Source: Thermoanaerobaculaceae bacterium (GTDB taxonomy: Bacteria > Acidobacteriota > UBA4820). From it: 9,866 nt of DNA. Position 1 is the first letter of the stretch. Each line of letters opens with the position of its first letter. Location of the stretch: assembly GCA_012798145.1 (NCBI GenBank), contig JAAZNT010000319.1:1-9866 (forward strand), written 5' to 3'. The notes below the pieces were generated by a model, which saw nothing but the letters and a program-made list of their open reading frames with translations, made no database searches and was not told the origin of the DNA. Shown in pieces: positions 1-7,298 of this stretch. Made by a program: the position numbers and the translations under genes.

Positions 1-11
1 CGCCTATGTGC

Positions 12-75
12 ACTTATCTTCCATTTTCACTAATCAATCTCTAATCGTTTGTTAAAGTTTTTTTTAATGACAAAT
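12..75 (+). repeat. Left copy of a ~64-bp inverted repeat
   Basis: This stretch matches the reverse complement of 9299-9361, with about five mismatches and one single-base gap over 64 positions. The first 36 positions differ at only one base. Inside it, the 9-mers TCACTAATC (27-35) and TCTCTAATC (38-46) form a direct repeat with an 11-base period. The copy lies directly upstream of the promoter at 92-120 and points into the gene at 165. Its nature is unknown: it could be a shared regulatory block or part of a dispersed repeat. Confidence 0.85.
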
Positions 76-91
76 CTCGGTTTAATAAAGT

Positions 92-120
92 TTGAATTTC
101 ATAATTTCTTAGAATAAAAT
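92..120 (+). promoter_or_regulatory. Sigma-70-type promoter of the UPF0316 gene
   Basis: A -35 box TTGAAT (92-97) and a -10 box TAAAAT (115-120) are separated by exactly 17 bases. Transcription would start near 127, giving a leader of about 38 bases. That leader contains a strong Shine-Dalgarno AGGAGG at 150-155, nine bases before the ATG at 165. Confidence 0.65.
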
Positions 121-164
121 TCTTATTTGCTTTAAGTTTTCAGACAGATAGGAGGAGATGCCTT

Positions 165-731
165 ATGGATTTAATTTCAGGATTTGATTTTTATGGATTT
201 GTAATTCTTCCTTTGCTGATTTTCTTGGCAAGAATTGTTGACCAATCTTTTGGAATATTAAGAATTATTTTTGCAACAAAGGGGTTAAAACTTCCTGTTT
301 TGCTTTTTGCTTTTTTTGAGTCTTTTGTTTGGCTTCTTGCTGTAAGGCAGATTCTTGTTAGAATTGACCATATCTTTTACTTTTTTGTCTTTGCCGCTGG
401 ATTCGCCTGCGGAAATGCTTTTGGAATTTTTTTAGAGGAGAAAATTTCAATAGGATTCGTAATTGTCAGAGTTGTTTTTCAGAAAGATTCTGAAACCTCA
501 ATAAAAATGCTAAAAAATAAAGGGTATAGATTGACAACTGTGGATGCACTCGGTATGGAAGGTCCTGTAAAGATGATTTTTTCAACGATCAGAAGAAAAC
601 AGGTAAAGGATTTTTTGGAAACATTGAACGCCGAAAACCCCAACGCTTTCTACACAATTGAAGATGTGAAAGAAGTAAGAGAAGGCTACAAAGGAGGAAG
701 AAGAGCGCGCTTAACTCCATGCAATCAATAA
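165..731 (+). CDS. UPF0316 family membrane protein (DUF5698 plus DUF2179 domains)
   Basis: The product is a 188-residue protein of unknown function. The N-terminal half is strongly hydrophobic, with about three membrane segments (roughly residues 11-36, 42-64 and 69-90). It contains the sequence ARIVDQSFGILRIIF, characteristic of the DUF5698 part. The C-terminal half (about 96-175) is a small soluble alpha/beta domain of the DUF2179 type, beginning IGFVIVRVVF and likely cytoplasmic. Length and order match the UPF0316 (COG4843) family. The start is fixed by AGGAGG nine bases upstream of the ATG. The gene is monocistronic and converges on the helicase gene, with only 56 bases between the two stop codons and no clear terminator hairpin there. 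The family assignment is from recognition of sequence pattern; no biochemical role is claimed. Confidence 0.85.
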   Translation: MDLISGFDFYGFVILPLLIFLARIVDQSFGILRIIFATKGLKLPVLLFAFFESFVWLLAVRQILVRIDHIFYFFVFAAGFACGNAFGIFLEEKISIGFVIVRVVFQKDSETSIKMLKNKGYRLTTVDALGMEGPVKMIFSTIRRKQVKDFLETLNAENPNAFYTIEDVKEVREGYKGGRRARLTPCNQ

Positions 732-787
732 AAGAAATCAAAAAAGTAACCCTGAAGCCCACATCCCAATCGCGTTTTTTTCTCATT

Positions 788-2938
788 TTAAAGTATTTCA
801 AGTTTTGCAAGTTTGGCAAGAAGTTTTTTTCTTCCAAATCTGCTGAAGGAAACATTTACTTTTAGGTTTTCTCCGCTTCCTTCTGTTGATAAAACTACCC
901 CGACCCCATAAGTTTTGTGACAAACCCTTGCTCCGGGCTTTAACAATTGATTTTCTCTTCCGAATTCTTTCCCTTCCTCAAAAAAATCCTCAAGTATGTT
1001 CCAATTCAATTTTTTCCCCGCTTCCACTCCATAAACTTTTTCAATATATTTTTGAGGTATTTCTGCAAGAAAAGGAGAAGGGTCTCTTTCAACCACATTT
1101 CCGTATATATATCTTGTTCTTGAGTTTGTCAGAAAAAGTTTGTCCATAGCCCTCGTCATTCCAACATATAAAAGCCTTCTTTCCTCTTCTATTTCCTCTT
1201 CTTTCATTTTTGAAAATTCGTGGGGAAAGTAGCCATCTTCCACTCCAATTATGAAAACTACGGGGAATTCAAGTCCTTTCGCAGAATGTATGGTCATAAC
1301 TTTTACGCTGTCTCTTTTTGAACTTTCCCCGTTTAATTCATCCTGATCGCTTTGAAGCGCCTGTCTTTCAAGAAAAGATTCAAAGTTTGCACCCTCCTTT
1401 TCTTCGAACTCTTTCAGCGCAGAGACAAGCTGCCAGATGTTTTCAATTCTTGATTCTTTATTGGGGTCATTATGAGATTCAAGGTAATCTTCATAAGAAA
1501 TCTCATTTATTAGCCAAGCGACAACTTCGGATGGCTTTAGTTCCTTAATTTTAGTTAAAGTCTCTTCAATAATCTTAAGAAAAGTCTGAAGGCTGGAAAC
1601 CCCTCTTAATTTAAGAGTTTTTTCTTCCAGCCCCTCTTTTATTGCATTAAAAAGAGGTATTTCTCTCTCTCTTGATATTGTTTCAATTTCCTCAATAGTG
1701 GTCTTTCCTATTCCTCTTTGAGGGGTGTTAATTATTCTCAGAAGAGAAACCCTATCATAAGGGTTGATGGCAAGTTTTATGTAAGCAAGAATGTCTTTAA
1801 TTTCTTTTCTTTCATAAAATTTAAGCCCACCAACTATTTGATACGGAATTTTTTTGTTCAGAAAAGTCTCTTCCACCGCCCTTGATTGTGCGTTTGTTCT
1901 CATCAAAACGGCAAAGTTGCTGAAATTGTAATTTTCTGAGAGTTTATTTATTGTGTCAGCAACGAAATTGGCTTCTTCTCTGTCGCTCAACCCGCTGAAA
2001 AAATATATTTTTTCCCCGCCCCTTCTGTCAGTCCAAAGGTTTTTCCCAAGCCTTTCTGTATTATGAGAAACAAGCGCCGAAGCGGCTTTGAGAATTGAAT
2101 CAAAAGAGCGGTAATTCTGCTCAAGGCGGATTATTTTCACTCCCTCATATCTTTTAGGAAACTCAACTATATGCCTGACTTTTGACCCTCTAAACCCGTA
2201 AATTGACTGATCCTCATCTCCTACAAGAAAAGTGTTTTTCCATTTTTGAGAGAGGATTGAAAGCAGCTCCTCCTGAATGTCGTTTGTGTCTTGATATTCA
2301 TCAACGAGGATGTATTTGAACCTTTCCTGATATTTTTTTCTCACATCTTCTATTTCTTTGAGGAGTTTCAGCGTGAACAAAAGGAGGTCGTCAAAATCGA
2401 CTGCGTTTGATTCAATAAGTCTTTTTGAATAGATTTCGTAAATTGAATTTAAAACGGTGTTCTTATATCCCTTTCCTCCTCTTTTTTGAAGACTGAAGTA
2501 TTCAATTATTTCTGAAGCGGAATAGACCTCTTCTGAAAACTTTTCTTCTTTCAAGATTTTTTTTATTAAAGATTTTGAATCATCACGGTCAAAGATTGTA
2601 AAATGTTTGTCAATTCCAATTTTGAGTTTCTCTATGTCATCTCTCAAAATTCTTGCGCAAACAGAATGGAAAGTCCCAATCCATAGAAATGGAACGCTCT
2701 CTCTGTTCAAAAGTTTCAGAACCCTTTCTTTCATTTCATTAGCCGCTTTGTTTGTGAATGTAACAGAGAGAATTGAATAGGGCGAAACACCCTTCTCTAA
2801 AAGAAGATAAGCAATCCTGTGGGCGATAACCCTTGTTTTTCCAGAGCCCGCCCCTGAAAGAACGAGGACTCTTCCATCGCCATTTAAAACTGCTTCTTTT
2901 TGCTTTTCGTTGAGACCAGAAGTTATATCAAAATTCAA
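788..2938 (-). CDS. pcrA: PcrA/UvrD-type superfamily 1 DNA helicase
   Basis: This is a 716-residue ATP-dependent 3'-5' DNA helicase of the UvrD/PcrA/Rep group, acting in nucleotide excision and mismatch repair and in clearing stalled replication or transcription complexes. All motifs are present in order: Q motif LNEKQKEAV (9-17), Walker A GAGSGKT (29-35), Ia TFTNKAANEM (60-69), II DEYQDT (213-218), III DEDQSIYGFRG (241-251), IV EQNYRS (273-278), V MTIHSAKGLEFPVVF (548-562) and VI EERRLLYVGMTRA (585-597). A C-terminal Tudor-like module (about 668-714, VCHKTYGVGVV) is typical of PcrA and UvrD and binds RNA polymerase. The start is a TTG, chosen because the conserved N-terminus begins nine residues later and no ATG lies upstream. 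The ribosome binding site is poor (AGG seven bases upstream), which suggests translational coupling to metG, ending 14 bases before. PcrA and UvrD cannot be told apart firmly from sequence. Confidence 0.95.
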   Translation of the reverse strand: MNFDITSGLNEKQKEAVLNGDGRVLVLSGAGSGKTRVIAHRIAYLLLEKGVSPYSILSVTFTNKAANEMKERVLKLLNRESVPFLWIGTFHSVCARILRDDIEKLKIGIDKHFTIFDRDDSKSLIKKILKEEKFSEEVYSASEIIEYFSLQKRGGKGYKNTVLNSIYEIYSKRLIESNAVDFDDLLLFTLKLLKEIEDVRKKYQERFKYILVDEYQDTNDIQEELLSILSQKWKNTFLVGDEDQSIYGFRGSKVRHIVEFPKRYEGVKIIRLEQNYRSFDSILKAASALVSHNTERLGKNLWTDRRGGEKIYFFSGLSDREEANFVADTINKLSENYNFSNFAVLMRTNAQSRAVEETFLNKKIPYQIVGGLKFYERKEIKDILAYIKLAINPYDRVSLLRIINTPQRGIGKTTIEEIETISREREIPLFNAIKEGLEEKTLKLRGVSSLQTFLKIIEETLTKIKELKPSEVVAWLINEISYEDYLESHNDPNKESRIENIWQLVSALKEFEEKEGANFESFLERQALQSDQDELNGESSKRDSVKVMTIHSAKGLEFPVVFIIGVEDGYFPHEFSKMKEEEIEEERRLLYVGMTRAMDKLFLTNSRTRYIYGNVVERDPSPFLAEIPQKYIEKVYGVEAGKKLNWNILEDFFEEGKEFGRENQLLKPGARVCHKTYGVGVVLSTEGSGENLKVNVSFSRFGRKKLLAKLAKLEIL

Positions 2939-2952
2939 AACTGCGCCTGAAA

Positions 2953-4842
2953 TTAAGTTATCTTTGACCCGGGCGGAACATCTTCAAGGAACTGCAAAAT
3001 AACAGGTTCTCCATCAATATTTCCGGCCAGAATCATTCCGTTGCTTTCAACTCCCATAAGTTTCGCCGGCTCAAGATTATATACAAAGGGGCAGGTTCTT
3101 CCAACAAGTTCTTCAGGAGAATATTTTTTCCCTATTCCCGCAACGATCTGCCTATTTTCAGTTCCAAAGTCAACAATGAGTTTCACAAGTTTATTGCTTT
3201 TGGGAACTCTTTCGGCATGAATTATCTTTCCCGCTTTTAATTCAACCGCTCTGAAATAATCAATTGAAACTGTTTTTGGTTCTTCTCTCTTTTCTTCCTG
3301 TGGTTTTTCCGTTTCCATCGCTTTTTCCTTTTTTGATTCAAGTTCTTTGAAATACTCTTTTTTGTCAACTCTCGGGAAAAGGTTTGAAATTCTGTAAGCC
3401 CTCGTCTCCTGTTGGTCGTCCCATTTGAAATTTTTGAAAGAAACAGGCGTAAAGCCGAGCGATTTGATAATCGTTCCCGCAGCGTGGGGCATCGCCGGCG
3501 CTATTTGAAGAGAAACAAGTCTCAAAGCCCTTGCTGCTTCAGAAAGAGCCGTTTCTGAGTCCTTCGTTTTAGGTTTAGCCCATGGCTCTCTTGCCACAAG
3601 GAATTTGTTCAAAGACGAGATAAAAGCCCATACGATTTCAAGCGCTTCCTTTGGAGCGAAATTCTCCATCGCTTTGTAGTAATCATCGAGCTGTTTTAAA
3701 GCCATTTCTTTTAAAGAACCGTCGCCTTCCGTAACCCTGCCTTGAAACTGCTGGTCAAGAAGGGCAAGGAGCCGTGATGTCAAATTCCCGAGGTCGTTTG
3801 CAAGGTCAGCGTTTAATCTGTCAATAAATCCTTCGTCAGAAAATGATCCGTCTGTCCCGATCGGCTTTTCTCTCAACAAAAAATATCTCAAAACATCAGA
3901 CGAAAATTCATCCACAAATGGATTGGGGTCAACAATGTTTCCAAGCGACTTGCTCATTTTACTTTGGTCTTTCATCCACCAGCCGTGTCCAAAAATATGT
4001 TTTGGCAGGGGAAGTCCCGCGCTCATAAGAAAAGCAGGCCAGTAAACAGCATGAAACCTCAAAATATCCTTCCCGATAAGGTGGATGTCGCAGGGCCAGA
4101 ATTTGTTGTAAAGTTCTTCGTTTTCAGACCCGTAGCCGAGAGCAGTTATGTAGTTTGAAAGAGCGTCAAGCCAAACATATAAAACATGCTTTTCGTCATC
4201 AGGAAAATTTATTCCCCAATGAATAGATGTTCTTGTTATTGAAAGGTCTTTAAGACCGCTTTCCACAAAAGACCTGACTTCATTCATCCTGCTTGAAGGA
4301 AGAACAAAATCTGGATTTGCAGAATAAAAGTCAAGAAGAGATTTTTGGTATTTTGAAAGCCTGAAAAAATATGATTCTTCTTTTAAGACAGTTACGGGAT
4401 GTCCAAAATCGGGGCATTTCCCGTCAACTATATCCTTTTCGGGAAAGAAGGATTCGCAGGAAACGCAATATGGTCCCTCATAACTGTCTTTATAAATGTC
4501 TCCGTTTTCAATCATTTTTCTCAAGATTTTCAAAACGCCTTTTGTATGTCTCTCTTCAGTTGTCCTTATAAAATCGTTGTGGGAAATATCAAGTTTTTTC
4601 CAAAGTTCTTTGTATCTTACAACAACTTTGTCGGCAAGTTCTTTTGGAGAAATTCCCTCTTTCTCCGCTGTTTTTTGCACCTTTTGACCGTGCTCATCAG
4701 TTCCCGTTAAAAAATAGGTTTCATCTCCCATCAGGCGATGATATCTCGCAAAAAAATCTGCAAGAATCGTGCAATAAGCGTGCCCTAAGTGAGGGTTGTC
4801 ATTTACATAATAGATAGGTGTAGAAATATAAAATTTTCCCAT
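2953..4842 (-). CDS. metG: Methionyl-tRNA synthetase with C-terminal tRNA-binding domain
   Basis: This 629-residue class I aminoacyl-tRNA synthetase charges tRNA-Met with methionine in the cytosol. The HIGH-type signature is HLGH (18-21) and the KMSKS loop is intact (295-299). The zinc knuckle has C126, C129 and C143, but the fourth ligand is uncertain: the usual position is F146, and H148 follows two residues later. The anticodon-binding helical domain covers about 350-490. A charged linker (about 495-525, rich in K and E) leads to an EMAPII/Arc1p-like OB-fold tRNA-binding domain (about 526-629), which also serves for dimerisation in bacterial MetRS. The ATG start has the ribosome binding site GAGGAG three bases upstream. 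That site sits in the 3' arm of a hairpin. The helicase gene follows on the same strand after 14 bases. Confidence 0.97.
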   Translation of the reverse strand: MGKFYISTPIYYVNDNPHLGHAYCTILADFFARYHRLMGDETYFLTGTDEHGQKVQKTAEKEGISPKELADKVVVRYKELWKKLDISHNDFIRTTEERHTKGVLKILRKMIENGDIYKDSYEGPYCVSCESFFPEKDIVDGKCPDFGHPVTVLKEESYFFRLSKYQKSLLDFYSANPDFVLPSSRMNEVRSFVESGLKDLSITRTSIHWGINFPDDEKHVLYVWLDALSNYITALGYGSENEELYNKFWPCDIHLIGKDILRFHAVYWPAFLMSAGLPLPKHIFGHGWWMKDQSKMSKSLGNIVDPNPFVDEFSSDVLRYFLLREKPIGTDGSFSDEGFIDRLNADLANDLGNLTSRLLALLDQQFQGRVTEGDGSLKEMALKQLDDYYKAMENFAPKEALEIVWAFISSLNKFLVAREPWAKPKTKDSETALSEAARALRLVSLQIAPAMPHAAGTIIKSLGFTPVSFKNFKWDDQQETRAYRISNLFPRVDKKEYFKELESKKEKAMETEKPQEEKREEPKTVSIDYFRAVELKAGKIIHAERVPKSNKLVKLIVDFGTENRQIVAGIGKKYSPEELVGRTCPFVYNLEPAKLMGVESNGMILAGNIDGEPVILQFLEDVPPGSKIT

Positions 4843-4845
4843 TTT

Positions 4846-4880
4846 CTCCTCTTTTTCGCCGCATAAGGCGGAAAGAAGAG
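4846..4880 (-). promoter_or_regulatory. Hairpin that sequesters the metG ribosome binding site
   Basis: In the metG sense strand, CTCTTCTTT (4880-4872) pairs with AAAGAGGAG (4854-4846) over nine consecutive positions with one G-U wobble. Past a small internal loop, CGCC (4870-4867) pairs with GGCG (4860-4857) around a six-base loop. The 3' arm contains the complete Shine-Dalgarno GAGGAG, three bases before the ATG. No U-run follows, so it is not an intrinsic terminator. The predicted transcription start lies within the 5' arm, so promoter-derived mRNA may form only a shorter stem, while readthrough mRNA from upstream forms all of it. The structure is seen; the regulatory role is inference. 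Confidence 0.55.
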
Positions 4881-4882
4881 AT

Positions 4883-4911
4883 ATTTTACCCGAAGAATCC
4901 TCTCAAGGCAA
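4883..4911 (-). promoter_or_regulatory. Probable metG promoter
   Basis: On the minus strand TTGCCT (4911-4906) and TAAAAT (4888-4883) are separated by 17 bases, a good sigma-70-type match. Transcription would start near 4876, about 34 bases before the metG ATG. It lies between the end of the sulfur operon and metG, giving the housekeeping pair its own start. Confidence 0.55.
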
Positions 4912-4940
4912 GCAAACAACTAAGGAAAAAACTTTCTTAC

Positions 4941-6134
4941 TTAACAGCCGCCGAGCGCTCTTTTTTGCTTCTTTTCAACAGGTCCTTGCGGTTTGTTATT
5001 TTTAATTAACTCTGCGATTTCAATTTTTGCCTTTGTTCTGAATCGGTTTCTATATTGCTCGTCAATGGTTTTTGGCTCTTTAATCGGCTCAAATTGTAAT
5101 ATCTCTTTTGTAAAGTTATCCAAACCGCCTTTTAAAATTTTGATCTCTTTGTACCCCATTTTAAGAGCCATAATAGCCGCTTTTCTTTCTGTCATTTCGT
5201 CATCCGCGACAAAAACTCTCTTGGTGCGCTTCAATTTCAAAAACAGATTTGGCTCTTTCTCAAACAAATTGTCAACAGTAAAAAGTGTAGAGTTGGGAAG
5301 ACTCCATTTGTTGTATTCTTCTGCATTTCTCAAATCTATTATTCTCAACTGTTCACATTTTTGACAAGTTAGTCTGAAGGCAAGTTCATCTGGCGTCATT
5401 TCTTCCAGAGGGTAGTTTTTTACAAAATTTTCATCCTCAACAAGTTTAAGAAAAAAAGATTTCCTGTCTGTCATCGTCAAAGATAAAATCAAAAGCAGAC
5501 AACCAAAGCAAGCCATCAGAACATTTTGTTTGTTGAGTTTGAAGAATGAAACCTCTTCTTTATTGACTTTTTTTTCAATAAGGGAAACAAAGTAAAAAGC
5601 GACAAGGGCAACAAAAACCGTAAGAAAAGCAAATACATTTTCTGATATGTTTAAGGTTTGGAAAATTCTTGGATTTCCAAGGTTTGCGGCTTTATACAAA
5701 GACTCAAAAGCAGGATATCCTTCGGCAAAAATTAGAACACCGAAAAAAGACCCAAATATAAAAATCATTGCGTCAATTTTTCCAATTGCTGCCGCACAAA
5801 CGCTTGTTCCGGGGCAGAACCCGCCAAGAACAAACCCGAGACCCATAATAAGCCCGCCGACAATTGCAGACCAAAGAAATGTCGGGTTGATGTAAACAAG
5901 GTTTATGTCAAGAAGTCCGAAGTGAACAAATGCCATCACACCAACCATCGCTGTTATCCCTGCGGTGAAGAAAACCCTTAAAACTGTAAAGTCGTAGCCG
6001 TAAAAAAGCCCGACAAGTTTTTTTTAGGTTGAAAAGCCGGCTTGCTCAAGAATAGCGCCAAATAAAATTCCTATTAAAAGAGCCAATATGTAATTTAAAT
6101 TGCCGCTTATTATGTCTGGAACTAATGGTCCCAT
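4941..6134 (-). pseudogene. YeeE/YedE sulfur-transport half-protein fused to rhodanese-like domain, interrupted by in-frame TAA
   Basis: The reading frame starts at ATG 6134 (GGGAGA five to six bases upstream), 11 bases after the preceding YeeE gene. It would make 397 residues, but codon 37 is TAA (6026-6024). The frame is the same on both sides. The N-terminal part ends GAILEQAGFST and resumes KKLVGLFYGYDFTVL, so one residue of a conserved YeeE/YedE loop is replaced by stop. Downstream lie the second motif GFCPGTSVCAAAIGKIDAM (C107, C113), further membrane segments up to about 222, then a rhodanese-like fold (about 253-345). The rhodanese loop reads FVADDEMTER and has no catalytic cysteine. 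A CxxC pair (C257, C260) precedes it and the protein ends GGC. The intact downstream frame from ATG 5948 encodes 335 residues with a passable AGGGA upstream, but lacks the first membrane part. The family imports thiosulfate or related sulfur compounds. Alternatives are sequencing error or readthrough. Confidence 0.8.
6024..6026 (-). other. In-frame TAA inside the YeeE/YedE-rhodanese gene
   Basis: The codon order is TTT TCA ACC TAA AAA AAA CTT GTC. Homologous loops of this family have a small residue, usually Ala or Ser, at this position (pattern GF-G/S-S/T-A/S-R/K-K-L, from memory). One base change from TCA would produce TAA. The TAA abuts a run of eight A that includes its own last two bases, a context in which base-calling errors also occur. 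TAA is used as a normal stop by the neighbouring genes, so codon reassignment is unlikely. Confidence 0.85.
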
Positions 6135-6145
6135 TTTTTATCTCC

Positions 6146-6676
6146 CTATATCCAAAGTTTTCTGAAGAAAAAAGCAAAAGCGTATGCGCCGGCAAAAATA
6201 GCCATCATCGTCAATATTCCTCCTGTTGACATCACAGCCATCCCTGAAAGAGCAGCTCCGCTTGTGCAACCTCTTCCAAGTTGCGAACCAACGCCCCACA
6301 AAATCCCGCCAATTATTGCTCCTATCCATCTTGCCCTGTTCGTTGCGTTTGGTCCTTTCTCGAATTTTAGATCCAACCTGTCTGAAATAAGACCGGAAAG
6401 GAAAGCGCCGATCACAACTCCTATCACCTCAAAGACAAGCCAGTTCATAAGCGGAGATGTTCCTTGATGCTCTTTCGCATACTCCTGATAAAACTTTGTT
6501 GAAGAGGTATGCGCCGGAGCTATGCTTTCAACCGCCGCAACAGTGAAACTTTTAATTGCACCGCTTGCCCCAAGCCCTCTTCCCGAAATGTAAATCGTCA
6601 TTAGGAGAAGAAGCCCAAGAAGAAATCCAGCAAGGTATGGATTCATATACTTTGTTTCTTTCATATCATTCCCCAT
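6146..6676 (-). CDS. YeeE/YedE family sulfur-compound transporter, first half-protein
   Basis: This small polytopic membrane protein is about 176 residues long and belongs to the YeeE/YedE (DUF395, TsuA-like) family, whose characterised members take up thiosulfate. It has hydrophobic segments near residues 12-30, 79-96, 117-131 and 150-170, and carries the family motif LGRGCTSGAALSG (from about 133). C137 is its only cysteine and the likely relay residue for substrate. A gap of 11 bases separates it from a second half-gene, and such paired half-size genes usually work together. The start is ambiguous. ATG 6676 overlaps the end of the cytochrome b gene and has AGAGGA upstream; ATG 6664 has GGGGA upstream; a TTG at 6700 would give a 184-residue form but is less likely. 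Substrate in this organism is inferred from family and neighbours. Confidence 0.85.
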   Translation of the reverse strand: MGNDMKETKYMNPYLAGFLLGLLLLMTIYISGRGLGASGAIKSFTVAAVESIAPAHTSSTKFYQEYAKEHQGTSPLMNWLVFEVIGVVIGAFLSGLISDRLDLKFEKGPNATNRARWIGAIIGGILWGVGSQLGRGCTSGAALSGMAVMSTGGILTMMAIFAGAYAFAFFFRKLWI

Positions 6677-7298
6677 TTTTATTTTCCTCTTCTTCTTCAA
6701 TTTCCTCGTAGCCGGTTAGCATCTCTTTCAAATTTGATGTTATTGTGGTTCCTGTGGTTATAAGATACAAATGAACAATTAGAAATGTTACAAGCATAAT
6801 TGCAGAGGCAGTGTGTATTATTGCTATCGCTTTTAAAGAACTTATGTTAATTGCTTCAATTCCGTATCGGGTGGGATACCTGTAAAACATATACAAAATT
6901 CCTGTCAAAATCGTCGCTGGAATTAGAACTATTTTTAGTCCAAAATAGGTCAACCTTTGGAGAGGATTTAGTTTGCTCAAAAGAGTCTTTTTTGTAGGAT
7001 GGGGAGCATTTCTGAAAATCCCGAAAAGATAAAAATCAAGTTGCGCCTTTATGTTTTTAAATGTAGGAATGTATTGCTTATACTCTCCGGTAGTCAAATG
7101 CCAGAAAATAGCAAATATTGTCAAACCTAAGAAAAGATAAGCGGCTATATTGTGATAAGTAACCGCTTCGTGAAATCCAAGAAAAGAGTATGTCCCGTGA
7201 ATTTCAAAACCAGTGAAGGCAAGGAAGAGAACTAAAATTGCCTGCATCCAGTGCCAGAATCTCTCAAAACCTTTATAGATAAGAACATATTTGCTCAT
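6666..7298 (-). CDS. Cytochrome b561-type membrane subunit
   Basis: This 210-residue integral membrane cytochrome b resembles the b subunits of thiosulfate reductase, formate dehydrogenase and Ni-Fe hydrogenase. Such subunits pass electrons between the quinone pool and a periplasmic redox partner. Four membrane helices are visible (about 13-33, 47-68, 117-139 and 157-181). Histidines suited to bind two b haems are H16 (FWHW), H49, H67, H162 and H176 (IVHLYL). The C-terminus is a short acidic tail (EEIEEEEENKNGE). The ATG overlaps the stop of the octahaem cytochrome gene as ATGA, and its strong GGAGGGG site lies inside the last Arg codons of that gene, so the two are translationally coupled. 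This makes it the natural quinol oxidase partner of the octahaem protein. The pairing is inference; the fold assignment is firm. Confidence 0.88.
   Translation of the reverse strand: MSKYVLIYKGFERFWHWMQAILVLFLAFTGFEIHGTYSFLGFHEAVTYHNIAAYLFLGLTIFAIFWHLTTGEYKQYIPTFKNIKAQLDFYLFGIFRNAPHPTKKTLLSKLNPLQRLTYFGLKIVLIPATILTGILYMFYRYPTRYGIEAINISSLKAIAIIHTASAIMLVTFLIVHLYLITTGTTITSNLKEMLTGYEEIEEEEENKNGE

Noticed and set aside
732..787. Shared terminator between the converging UPF0316 and helicase genes
   Set aside because: There are T-runs and A-runs but no stem of useful length on either strand.
6024..6026. Recoding of the stop as selenocysteine or by an altered genetic code
   Set aside because: The codon is TAA, not TGA, and neighbouring genes end with TAA in the normal way.
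6000..6134. Frameshift at the A8 run as the cause of the broken YeeE/YedE gene
   Set aside because: The reading frame is identical before and after the stop and the protein aligns on both sides, so only a substitution explains it.
6677..6700. TTG at 6700 as start of the first YeeE gene
   Set aside because: It adds a Lys/Arg-rich run read out of frame with the acidic tail of the cytochrome b gene; ATG 6676 or 6664 have better sites and match the usual beginning of the family.
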